Positions 33,831 through 42,114 of a stretch of DNA of 42,114 bases are shown here, in pieces. How positions within the stretch are numbered: the first letter of the stretch is position 1; every line of letters begins with the position of its first letter. Under the pieces are notes generated by a model. The model saw only the letters and a program-made list of their open reading frames with translations. It had not been told where the DNA came from and did not search any database. The DNA comes from Heterotrichella gracilis (taxonomy: Eukaryota > Sar > Xanthophyceae > Tribonematales > Xanthonemataceae): the NCBI GenBank assembly GCA_032358255.1, contig JAULBX010026918.1, forward strand, positions 1 through 42,114, read 5' to 3'. The position numbers and the translations under genes were made by a program.

Positions 33831-34442
33831 GCCAACGCCTCCTTGGGCCATTGCATGCGGCTGTCAAAATTCAACGTGACATTGTCTCGCGAGGGGCGCC
33901 ACTGGGATGATCAGGTTGAATGAAAATCCGCTGCTATTGATATTGCAACGTCACGTACTACGAAATCGTATGTTCAATGTCATGCACTGATTCGGCAAGG
34001 GCATAAAGCAGCTGTCAGCTCTGAGAGCATCAACAAGTCATAATCCCTGGCATCTTCAGTTGATAGTATATTATGGTAATTTTTGTGCCAAAATTGGATT
34101 GCTTATCCTGCTGGAGGCTCTGCGATCAGCGCTCTGCTCTGAGACTGATCATGCCGTGATGACCAACATGCATGCACACATGACATGCACATTTTGGTCA
34201 TTTGCTTCACTCAAATGGCTGTCCTTGAACCCAGCAGTCTCACATATCAATGATAGCGGCACATCGATGATCATCATGGCATACTATGCTGCAGCTCTCA
34301 GTGAGAGGATTCTGCAGAATCTAATCATCAGGCATAATTATTTCGCCGAATGGCAGGCGCTGCATAGTAATTACGCGCGGACCATGGGGTAAAGATGCGT
34401 CCCGCATGATCCGATAATTGTATATATTACAAAATAGAATGT

Positions 34443-34460
34443 TGTAGTAGTACTACTACA
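34443..34460. repeat. Perfect 18-bp palindrome
   Basis: TGTAGTAGTACTACTACA is a perfect palindrome. A related half (TAGTAGTA) recurs near 34513-34521, and a TATAAAAGG box lies at 34543-34551. This could be the terminus of an unrecognised DNA element. Confidence 0.7.
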
Positions 34461-34657
34461 CGACAGTCCAACAGCGTTTGACTCAATGCACGCGCGTCAC
34501 CGTGAGACTCACTAGTAGTATTTTGTGACGATGGTGCACTACTATAAAAGGCCTGTTGTACAAATCCAGGGCTTGGCACTGTGATCACTGTCAAATTGAA
34601 TGACATGGCACAGTGCCTGTCATATCTGCAACCGTGCCCCTGGGCTGGAGGTATATT

Positions 34658-34723
34658 TATACGCGAAAAACCAAGGGTAATAAGATAATAATAGGACCTA
34701 TTACCCTTGGATTTTCGTGTATA
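34658..34723. repeat. Inverted repeat, 25-nt arms, 16-nt loop
   Basis: The arms 34658-34682 and 34699-34723 pair at 23 of 25 positions, with core CCAAGGGTAATA. The size would suit a short hairpin RNA or a transposon-end palindrome. No T-run or target-site duplication is visible at the edges. Confidence 0.75.
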
Positions 34724-34725
34724 CT

Positions 34726-34923
34726 GAAGGTACTGTCCTGGTAAAAGCACAGCACTATATACCCGTACTAGCATGCTGCAGCATGTGTCCAACTTAATAT
34801 TTATACCTGGTGCATTTGAAAGGTACTGTCCAGACCTGGTAGAAACACAGCATTGTATATACCCGTACAGTACGTAGCAACACAGTAATACCCGTATAGT
34901 AACTAGCATGCTGCAGCATGTGT
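34726..34923. repeat. Direct repeat, two units ending in a palindromic core
   Basis: Units 34726-34788 and 34818-34923 share GGTACTGTCC, an ACACAGCAxT..TATATACCCGTAC block and an identical 3' TAGCATGCTGCAGCATGTGT containing the palindrome CATGCTGCAGCATG. The second unit has an extra internal CCCGTA-containing insert. Confidence 0.75.
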
Positions 34924-35171
34924 TGCACTGAGTATGCCCCTAAGTGACCCCCAAACATTTCCCAAAATAAATGGCCTATTATGCTGCTGTGCATGTCGCG
35001 TGGCTCCGCCTAAACCCTATTCTCTAACCCTAATAAAGATACAAAAACGATACACCTGCAGCGTCCGTCAGCAATATTGTTCAATTGTCGGACAGATATC
35101 ACCTGCGCCCCAGTGGCTCCACCCACCACGGTTCAACTACCCCAAGGGAGGTCCCCACACCCATGGTAGGA

Positions 35172-35459
35172 CTACCCTAAGGGTTGTTCAAACACCAACC
35201 TGCCGCACATAACATTCCCCTGGCATGGGCCGCACCCACCCCACATGCACCCAAATTTGCACATACGCCCTGCGCTTTGCCAGGGTCCCCGCCACCCCGT
35301 TGTTGGACCACAGCCTGTGGGGACTGGTGGCGCGGACCTGGTAGCTCTGGACACTGGTAGATCGTCCCCCAGCTTGTGCCCGGTGGTGGTCATGTTGTCA
35401 GGTGCACCAAAGGCCATTGTCCCCGCCTGTGCCCCGCTGGGGGCTCCACCCATCCCCAC
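35172..35459 (-). other. Open segment related to the end of the RING gene's last exon
   Basis: This minus-strand frame begins with a MGGxPSGxQAG-type segment. The same motif occurs in another frame of the last exon of the RING gene (about 35590-35650), because the DNA is duplicated. It may be an alternative terminal exon, or simply a copy of the exon's 3' edge lying downstream of the stop codon. I cannot choose between them. Confidence 0.35.
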
Positions 35460-35584
35460 ACTGCTGGTACTATGGCTGCCAGGACTGAGTGAGTTGGCTG
35501 TGCTGTGGGGACTGGGTACTCTGGCTGCCGGGATTGGTGGTTGAGCTCTGAGGCTGATAATTTACAACTGCCCCCCAATGCGCG

Positions 35585-36924
35585 TCACGTTGACTGTACC
35601 AGATGCCTCTGCCCCCGCCTGCGTCCCGCTGGGAATTCCACCCATCCCATAGTGAACTCCAGGGACCCAATGGGAGGCCCACATGTCCATTGTGGCGCAG
35701 CCACTGCAGCCTGTGGGGACTGGTGGGTTGGCTGCCGGGACTGGAAGGCGGCCCACTGGGACTGGTGAGTTGGCTGTGGGGATTGTTGAGTTGGCTGCCG
35801 CAATTGGAAAGCTCCCCACGGGGACTGGTGAGTTGGCTGCGGGGACTGTCGAGATGGCTGTGGGGACTGAAAAGCTGCCCACGGGGACTGGTGGTTTGGC
35901 TGCGGAGACTGGTTATCTTGCTGTTGGGGCATGCGAACCGGGTGGGTGACCGTGTGCGATGGCTGTGGGGATTGGTCATTCGGCTGTGGAAACTGGAAAA
36001 AAGGCTGTGGGGAGTGGGGAGGCGCTTGCTGCAGCCAGTGATTTGGCGCATTCTGGGAGGGCGCTGCTGCTGCCAGCGTTGTGGCAAAGCCTGTGGGGAC
36101 TGGCGCACTAGCTGTGGGGGCTGGCGCATTGGCTGTGGGGATTGGTGAGGTTTGCCTGGGGACCGCAGCTGCGAGTGTTGTGGCGTAGCCTCGGGAGGAC
36201 GAGGGGGGATATTGGGGGGGGTGTACCCAACTATTGGCGGGAGCCGGCTGCGCTTGCTGCCTCTGGAGCTGGTGGATGGTGTGAAGCACATTGATGAAAG
36301 GAGGGGCCCCTTCGCCTGCAAAAAGGGAGCGGGTGGGTGGGTCGAGGTGGTTGTGGTTGTTGTGGTTGTTGTGGTTGTTGTGGTTGTTGTGGTTGTGGTT
36401 GTTGAGGGTTCGGGTTGTGGGTTGGGGAGGGGGGGCAGAGCCGCGCAAATTCGCACACACAAACTACTGCACACCCAGGAGGGCCTGGCAAGGGTGTGCA
36501 GCAGTTTGCTACACAACCTATGAATGGCTCTAGTAAGCCTCATACCCTGCACCCTTGCCTCTGGGCCCGTTCCTGATCAACACCCTAAAGTCTAAAACCC
36601 TAAACCCTAAACTCTGAGTCCAGGATACCCCAATGGGCCCTCACTTCTGAGCCTCCTCCGCTACACTCCGAACCTCTACACCCCCTCACCTCTGCGCCCT
36701 GTCTTGCCCCAAACCCTAAACTCTCAAGCCTACACCTCTGACTCCCTGCACCCTCACCTCTGGCACCAGGGTTCCTTTGCTGCTGCTGCAGCAGCTGCCC
36801 TCTGTCGCTCCTGCAGCTGGACCCTGTTCTGCTCCACACCCTAACCTCTGAAACCCTCACCTCTGAGCCTCACCCCCCCAACCTCTAAACCCCTGCACCC
36901 TCTCACCTCTGGCACCAGGGTATG

Positions 36925-36959
<35 letters not shown>

Positions 36960-38835
36960 GCCGCTGCCCTCTGTCGCTCCCGCAGAGCCACCAGCTTGAC
37001 CCTGTCTTGCTCCACCTCCCATTTGCGCTGCGCCAGCCGATCCCCACAGCTGGACTCGATCAGCTGCTGCAGGCGCTTGCACACACCTGGGAAGCGTGGG
37101 AGGGTTGGGGTTTAGGGTTTTGTATTTAGGGTTTAATAGCTACTCGACCAGCTGCTGCACACGCCTGGGAAGCGTGGGAGGCATGAGGTGTAGGGTTTCA
37201 ATAGTATGGTTTGATAGCTACAGCTGGATTCGATCAGCTGCGGCAGGCGCTTGCACACGCCTGCGAAGGGGTTTAGGGTTTCATGATTAGGGTTTTATGG
37301 CTACAGCTAGACTCAATCAGCTGCTTCAGGCTCTTGCACACGCCTGGAAGGGCAGGAGGGATGGGGTTTAGGGTTTAATAATTGAGGTTTCATACTGCAG
37401 GGTTTGGTAGCTACTTAATCAACTGCTGTATGCACTTGCACACGCCTGGGAAGGGCGGGAAGGATAAGGTTTAGGGTTCATACTTTAGGACTTAGTAGTT
37501 ACGGGGTAAGTGCCACGTACTAAGTTCCACGGGCATTGTGAACAGTACGGGGTAAGTGCCACGTCCTGAGTTCCACGGGCATTATGAACAGCTTGGCTAA
37601 AAGTCTGCAATTTTTGCTGCTATCGTAACATGTGTAACCGTGCATTGTGGCGGTGGGGGCATGCACGAATATGGTGCCGGGGCCCAGACACGTACCAGGT
37701 GTCTCCCTGTGGAGGGTTTTTCGGCACACCGGGCAGCTTTGCTTGCCAGCTGCGTTGAGGACCCACTCCTCGTAGCAGTGCTTGCAGAAATCATGACCGC
37801 AGGCGCCTGCAGGTGGGTTACAGGTACAGTGAGTTTAGCGAGTAACCACTAAAAGAGAGGTACACTTTTGTGTCCCACTGCTTGTAGCAGTGCTTGCAAA
37901 AGTCGTGACCGCAGGCGCCTGCAGGTGGGTTCCGGTACAGTGAGTTTAGCGAGCTACACTTCGCAGGTGGCCAACTCAAGAGCAATGAGTGAGTTTATCT
38001 GGTGAGCAATATATTACTTGGTGAGGAGACCCAAGACTAGTGTGCAGCAACAAGTAGGAGCCTGCAGCGCGTTCAGGTGCACTCATATGGCAATTTACCA
38101 GTTCACAAGGAGACAGAAGGTGACTATACAGTGACAATACAGCTCTCTCCCAGGACTTTTCTGGGCTTATTAAACACTGTTAGGGGCTCGAGATCATAGT
38201 TTTGGTTCCACTGTGCGTATAACCACCCCAGTTATGCTCTGAACTGTGATGATTCATGCGCCCAGAACTCGTCATTGTTAGTGACGAGTCAAGACAAGGT
38301 TGGGCGTTAAAAAGTTGCTGCTGTTGGTTTCACCTTCAGACCTAACAGAGGTCCCAAGTGATAGGAGTTCTGGCAAGGCCTAGCAGACTGTTGGGTAGAG
38401 GTGGACGCAGCCCTGGCTTTTGAGTTGTACACTTGCGTTCTGTTGACGTGCGTTGATCACCTTTTGCCCCTTGGATTCTACCTCTCGTTATTGTAAAGCT
38501 TAGGTGTCACCCCTCTGCCCCTACTGCCTAAAAAACTTTTGCATGCATGCAAATGACAACATAGCTTCACACTACCACGTACCCACAACAGGGTCGACCT
38601 CCACGTCCAGACATATGGGGCAGTCAAACTCGGAGCCATCCAGGTGTTTCCGTTTCAAGGGCTTTGCAGGCTCCATTTTCGCCCCAGGAGATACAGCACC
38701 TTGCTGGTTAGGTGTCGAACGGCCCTGAGTATCAGTAGTAGGCAAGCTCCGAGCCTGGAACGCGTCCCGCTGTGCTGTTTGTACAGCTGGCGAGAAGCGG
38801 CTAAGCTGTCGAAAAGCATTCCTGCTGCCATCCAT
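35585..38835 (-). CDS. RING-finger protein with polyQ and Q/P-rich tail (about 424 aa, 4 exons)
   Basis: Exons, 5' to 3': 38835-38583, 37806-37696, 37086-36907, 36315-35585. All junctions are GT-AG and phased. Exons 1 and 2 together make a C3HC4 RING: Cys72, Cys75, Cys87, His89, Cys92, Cys95, Cys109 and Cys112 (CPICLD ... GACGHDFCKHC ... CPVCRK). RING proteins of this kind are usually E3 ubiquitin ligases; that role is inferred. Exon 3 encodes a charged helix (RLAQRKWEVEQDRVKLVALRER) leading into 11 glutamines from an unbroken CAG run. Exon 4 is a long Q/P/S-rich low-complexity region built on NHQSPQPxxQSP-like units, probably disordered. The N-terminal 70 residues contain a basic KPLKRKHLDG stretch that could be a nuclear signal. 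The 3' end of exon 4 is the least certain part. Confidence 0.75.
36346..36405 (+). repeat. Intronic GGTTGTTGT microsatellite
   Basis: A 9-nt GGTTGTTGT-type repeat (minus strand CAACAACCA) lies upstream of the acceptor of the last exon of the RING gene. Translated, it mimics a poly-Thr or Asn-His run, but phasing places it in the intron. Confidence 0.85.
36925..36957 (-). repeat. (CAG)11 trinucleotide run encoding polyQ
   Basis: Eleven uninterrupted CAG codons lie in exon 3 of the RING gene. Pure runs like this are length-unstable. A shorter CTG/CAG-rich stretch in the intron near 36777-36796 seems to be a decayed copy of the same exon region. Confidence 0.9.
37141..37450 (-). repeat. Four upstream copies of the RING gene exon 3 acceptor edge
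   Basis: Segments near 37141-37170, 37210-37262, 37305-37352 and 37410-37450 repeat the exon 3 acceptor and its first codons (original about 37050-37095). Each has the form CCxGG(A)xxCGTGTGCAAG..CTGxxGCAGCTGAT, and TTTAGGG-like sequence lies between copies. All copies keep a usable AG, making a ladder of five possible acceptors. Confidence 0.8.
37880..37930 (-). repeat. Copy of the first half of RING exon 2
   Basis: This repeats the acceptor and first 16 or so codons of exon 2 (GACGHDFCKHCYKQW), just upstream of the real exon. It then diverges before the CPVC pair. If spliced in, it would give a RING lacking its last zinc ligands. Confidence 0.8.
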
Positions 38836-40193
38836 CTGGTTGCACAGAACAGCCCTGGCAGCTCAAGGTGTCCCTGTTGAGGCGTCACTGCCACATACCA
38901 TGGTACAGCTCTGAAAGCGCAGGCTCCAACGATGTCAGGCCACAACACGCAGTGGGGGCACTGGGCTATGGTCAGTAGCAAGCAGTGTCTCGCTACTCGA
39001 AACACAAAGCTTTGGCTCTGTTTGTTTTGAACAATAAACTCTTTTCGGCAACTTGGGCCAACTTTCTGAAAACCCTTTCCTGTCACCCTTGGTCCCCACA
39101 TTGTGGTGCACTTTGCATGGCCCAGTGAAAAACTGATAGCAGCACACTGCAATGCCACTGTGCCAGACAGCTGGCTGATTACAGCTTACTGTTTTGCAGG
39201 CGATCTGTACAAGCCGTGGAGACGCACCACGATGCCATTACACCGCTATTCACTACCATAGCCACGCTCCCAGCGTGCAGTCCATGGTTATTCTGAGCCG
39301 CGACGGGTACATTACTGTTCTGTTTCTATTTCTAGCCACGCTCAGTATCTGACTCAGTGAAACCCCAAATTCTACCCCTTAGGGTACTCAAGGGCCTGGG
39401 CGTGTGAGTATTCTCTGCCAGATCACTGACCAGGGCCTGCGAATCTTCTTCCTCAGCAGTAGCTTACAGAAGTGTAAATTTAAAACAGTCCGCGCTCGGT
39501 GCCACATCTCAGCTGGCAGCTCCTCAAATTGCCCGCTATAAAATACCCCAAAAAGGCCCCGCTAGTGGGCTGCTGTCGACCGTTCTCACATGCGTACCCA
39601 AGTAAGGGCCCCAGATGGTGCTTGAAGGTGCCTAAACACACCCCCAGCCGCCCTGCATCCACACCCAAATCCTCCTCGTGCGCCACTTGCAACCCTCCCC
39701 CCTCCAGCCACTGGAGAAACCCTTAGCAAAACCCTACAATAACTCGACCAGGCAGTGTCCAGAACCACCCTATATCAGTCTGTCTTCAGGCAATGCCATT
39801 CTATTCAGAGACCACAAAACTGACACCTGGACGCAGATCCACAACCACCCCCTTGCAACCAGCAAGTCCCTGCACGCCCCACACCGCCCAAATGGCATGC
39901 CCCTTATGGCCGCACGATTCCGATCGAAATTCCTCAACGCAACTACTAACCATGCATGCAAACCATATAGCAACCACACCAACACCCAGACACAACTATG
40001 GTGGCGTGAACCATCCAAAAAACGCGCTCCTGCTGCTACAGCAGACAGGTCTGCTTGTGATGTTACCCCACAAGCCTGCTGCCCCACAGCACGCATTCAC
40101 CAAAATGTTGGAGGTGCGCCGCTTTTGGTCCACACTCCCCGCGCCCCCACACCCCTACCCCCCACTCCGCTGCAACCCTGTGTGCACATCTAC
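38836..40193. other. No supported gene
   Basis: This is the upstream region of the RING gene and the downstream flank of the IF-2 gene, both on the minus strand. Open frames overlap on both strands and show no family signal. Confidence 0.55.
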
Positions 40194-40290
40194 ACCGTGA
40201 CGCTGGTGGCGGACGCCTCCTCCAGCGTGCGCTGCTTCTGCCTCATCCCAAAGGCCTCAATGGTGTCGCCTTTACCCCACTCCCGCCAGC
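40194..40290 (-). repeat. Copy of the IF-2 last exon's 3' end, including the stop codon
   Basis: About 95 bases repeat the end of the final IF-2 exon (original 40364-40465), including [12 protein letters not shown], a final TV and TAG. It lies about 170 bases downstream of the real stop. Confidence 0.85.
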
Positions 40291-40363
40291 GCCCCCACTT
40301 CCCACCGCGGCCCCACACCCCTACGCCAGAATCCCTACACTCCCAGCAGCATCCCCAGGACGC

Positions 40364-41958
40364 CTACACCGTGATGCTGGTGGCGGACGCCTCCTCCAGG
40401 GTGCGCTGCTTCTGCTTGACCTCAAATGCCTCGATGATGTCCCCCTCGCGCCACTCGCTAAAGCTCTCGCACCCCGCGCCGCACTCCAGCCCGGTGGCTA
40501 CCTCCTTCACGTCATCCTTGATGCGGCGCAGGGAGGCCAGGGGCCCGTCGTACACCAGGCGCTTGCCGCGCCTCACCTGCAGGGGGAATTGGGAGGAAGG
40601 GGCTTAGTCTTTGTGGGAGTATGGTGTGTGGAAAGCGTTAAGGGTTATTGGGTGTAGGTGTTTGAGCTTGTGGTTTGTGGATCGCGGTGGGAGGCCCCGT
40701 CAGTCACCATGCGCCTCGCAACGCTGCAGGGACCACACACCCAAACACTGCCCCAACATCCGCAGCACTCTGCTCACAAACCCTAATACAATCCCAACCC
40801 GAATCCAATTCCAATCCCCAACCACAAACTCACCGTGACCACGAAGCCCTTGCGCAGGACCCCCTCGGTCACCATGCACCCTGCCACGCTCCTAGATCCA
40901 GATCCAAACACACCACCCACACCTCCGCAGGCCCTAGCTCACAATCACCACTGCCACTGTCACTACCCCTGCAATCCCCAATACAATTACAATCCCCAAT
41001 CACAACCACAAACTTACCGTGACCACACAGCCCTTGCGCAGGACCCCCTCTGTCACCATGCAACCCGCCACGCTCCGGGACCCAGACCCAAACACCGCCC
41101 GGACCTCGGCAGTCCCCAGGGGGATGCGCTCCTCCACTGAGCGCAGGCGGCCCTCCATGCGTGAGCGCACCTCGTCCAGCAGGTCGTAGATGACCTTGAA
41201 CACGCGCATCTCGACACCTGGAATTGGGGTGAGCATGTCAGGCTTGCAAGCCCATGATCGAGAATGGAATAAATCATTCCAAATGATGTATGCCCTTGGG
41301 ATCCTGTTGAAGTGTTTTTTGCCGTAGCAAAATCCTGCAGACCTGCCACACCACCCTCAACACCCCACACCCGCACCCACACCCGCCAACACATTTGCGC
41401 ATTGACCTGCTCCAATGGCCAGATATTATCCCCCAATCACCCTACACACGCCAGCACCACTGCGCGTGCATACACTGCCCTCTGCCACACTACTTGCCCA
41501 CCCACTTGCCCACCCACCACCCCCTCCACCCCAACCACGCACCCTTGCTCTTTGCCGAAGCCATGACCTGCTCCGATGGCTGGATGTTGAACCCTGAACC
41601 CTAAACCCTACACAGCAGCACCTGGCTCTAAGGCTGAATATTGAACCCAAGCCCCAGCCCACCAGCTGCCCTCCCAATCAACCACACCTCACACGCACCC
41701 TTGCTCAATCCCACACATGCCCACCCCACCCCCTCCACAACCCCACCCACACGCACCCTTGCTCTTTGCCGAGGCCATGACCTGCTCCGATGGCTGGATG
41801 TTGAAACCCAGCACCAGCCCGCCACTGGCAAACGCCAGGTCGATATCAGAGCTGGTGATGTCACCGGGCGCCGCATGCAGGTAGCGCAGCATGACGCTGT
41901 CTTGGGGTAGGGCTGAGAGGGCCGACTTGACCGCCTCAATGGTACCAGATGCATCGCC
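40364..41958 (-). CDS. infB: Plastid translation initiation factor IF-2, C-terminal exons (partial)
   Basis: The last three exons, 5' to 3', are 41958-41757, 41018-41217 (read 41217-41018) and 40576-40364, all in phase and ending in TAG. They encode about 204 residues; the 5' part, including the GTPase domain, is beyond the right edge. The first exon begins [20 protein letters not shown] and ends in NIQPSEQV, matching IF-2 domain III. The second begins [17 protein letters not shown] and contains the [13 protein letters not shown] segment of the C-terminal beta barrel. The third has [19 protein letters not shown] and ends [16 protein letters not shown], the hallmark of the fMet-tRNA-binding C2 domain. 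The EEAS ending is typical of plant plastid IF-2 (Arabidopsis FUG1), so I infer a nucleus-encoded chloroplast factor that places initiator tRNA on the 70S ribosome. All three exons have 3'-edge copies downstream. Confidence 0.92.
40693..40892 (-). repeat. Two intronic copies of the IF-2 middle exon's donor edge
   Basis: 40829-40892 repeats the last about 60 bases of the middle exon plus its donor ([18 protein letters not shown] in translation, with GTGAGT). 40693-40731 is a shorter, more decayed copy. The original is at 41012-41078. Confidence 0.85.
41536..41594 (-). repeat. Intronic copy of the IF-2 upstream exon's donor edge
   Basis: This repeats the last about 55 bases of the 41757-41958 exon with its GTGCGT donor ([16 protein letters not shown] in translation). 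CCCTAAACCC-type sequence follows directly at about 41590-41613. Confidence 0.85.
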
Positions 41959-42035
41959 CTGGGGGGTTGGGGAGGGAGCAGGTGGGTAACTGGGACATGA
42001 AAATGCTGCGATTGGAGGTACTCTGCATTTGTCTT

Positions 42036-42063
42036 TGTTAGTTAGTTAGTTAGTTAGTTAGTT
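42036..42063 (+). repeat. (GTTA)n microsatellite
   Basis: Seven GTTA units lie in the intron upstream of the first visible IF-2 exon. 41959-42114 otherwise contains no coding sequence. Confidence 0.9.
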
Positions 42064-42114
42064 ACATGCATTCCAGCAAAATAGCCAGATTAGCAGTCAG
42101 TCTTGCACATGCGG

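Larger units (their letters stand above)
33831..35171. other. Gene-free convergent region
   Basis: This is the 3' flank of the GNAT gene (+) and, further right, of the RING protein gene (-). No coding exon is supported. The AT content is higher than in its surroundings from about 33900 to 34950, and this part is rich in palindromes and hairpins. Confidence 0.6.

Noticed and set aside
36231..36552. Poly-Thr or Asn-His-repeat protein start on the minus strand
   Set aside because: The repeat is a CAACAACCA microsatellite upstream of a clean acceptor at 36316; phase from exon 3 shows it is intronic.
39678..40607. 309-codon plus-strand open frame over the IF-2 3' end
   Set aside because: It runs antisense through the IF-2 last exon and its copy, and the family match is clearly on the minus strand.

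Overview
The window looks like nuclear DNA of a green alga (Chlorophyta, most likely a chlamydomonadalean). Reasons: genes with many short exons and GT-AG introns (donors such as GTGAGT, GTGCGT, GTGGGT); a nucleus-encoded plastid translation factor; plastid transit-peptide-like N termini; plant-type GNAT and RING proteins; and TTTAGGG/CCCTAAA heptamers scattered through introns. No bacterial operon, CRISPR array, rRNA or convincing tRNA was found. Gene models were built by hand from splice sites and reading-frame phase. Where every exon joins in phase, confidence is high.

Left third (0-18.3 kb). A frameshifted PHD finger lies at 2.1-2.3 kb (-). Two complete tandem paralogs of an unrecognised membrane-anchored protein follow on the minus strand: 3479-8598 (605 aa) and 11925-17240 (602 aa). 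Each has ten exons, and the eight internal exons have identical lengths in both. Between them are a short plastid-type protein gene (9562-10906, -) and a SINE-like retroelement with an 11-bp target-site duplication (11272-11392). A small divergent gene of unknown function starts at 17602 (+).

Middle (18.3-33.9 kb). This part contains a roughly 140-nt hairpin (18602-18741) and a large duplicated block. Block 1 (19642-23960, +) is a decayed GNAT acetyltransferase gene with several frameshifts. Block 2 (27674-33830, +) is its intact counterpart. It reads through 11 exons in perfect phase as a 618-aa protein with two successive GNAT domains. Divergent from it, at 25620-26854 (-), is a 312-aa protein with a putative mitochondrial presequence, two membrane segments and a coiled coil built from 33-nt DNA repeats.

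Right third (33.9-42.1 kb). There is a palindrome- and hairpin-rich gene-free stretch (34.4-34.9 kb), a RING-finger protein with polyQ and a Q/P-rich tail (35585-38835, -), and the last three exons of plastid translation initiation factor IF-2 (40364-41958, -), which continues past the right edge.

The most striking feature is architectural. Across the window, pieces of exons that straddle a splice site (or a stop codon) are copied into the adjacent intron or flank, often more than once and often beside TTTAGGG-like heptamers. More than twenty examples were found in five gene loci. This looks like a general mutational process of the genome, with consequences for alternative splicing and intron evolution.
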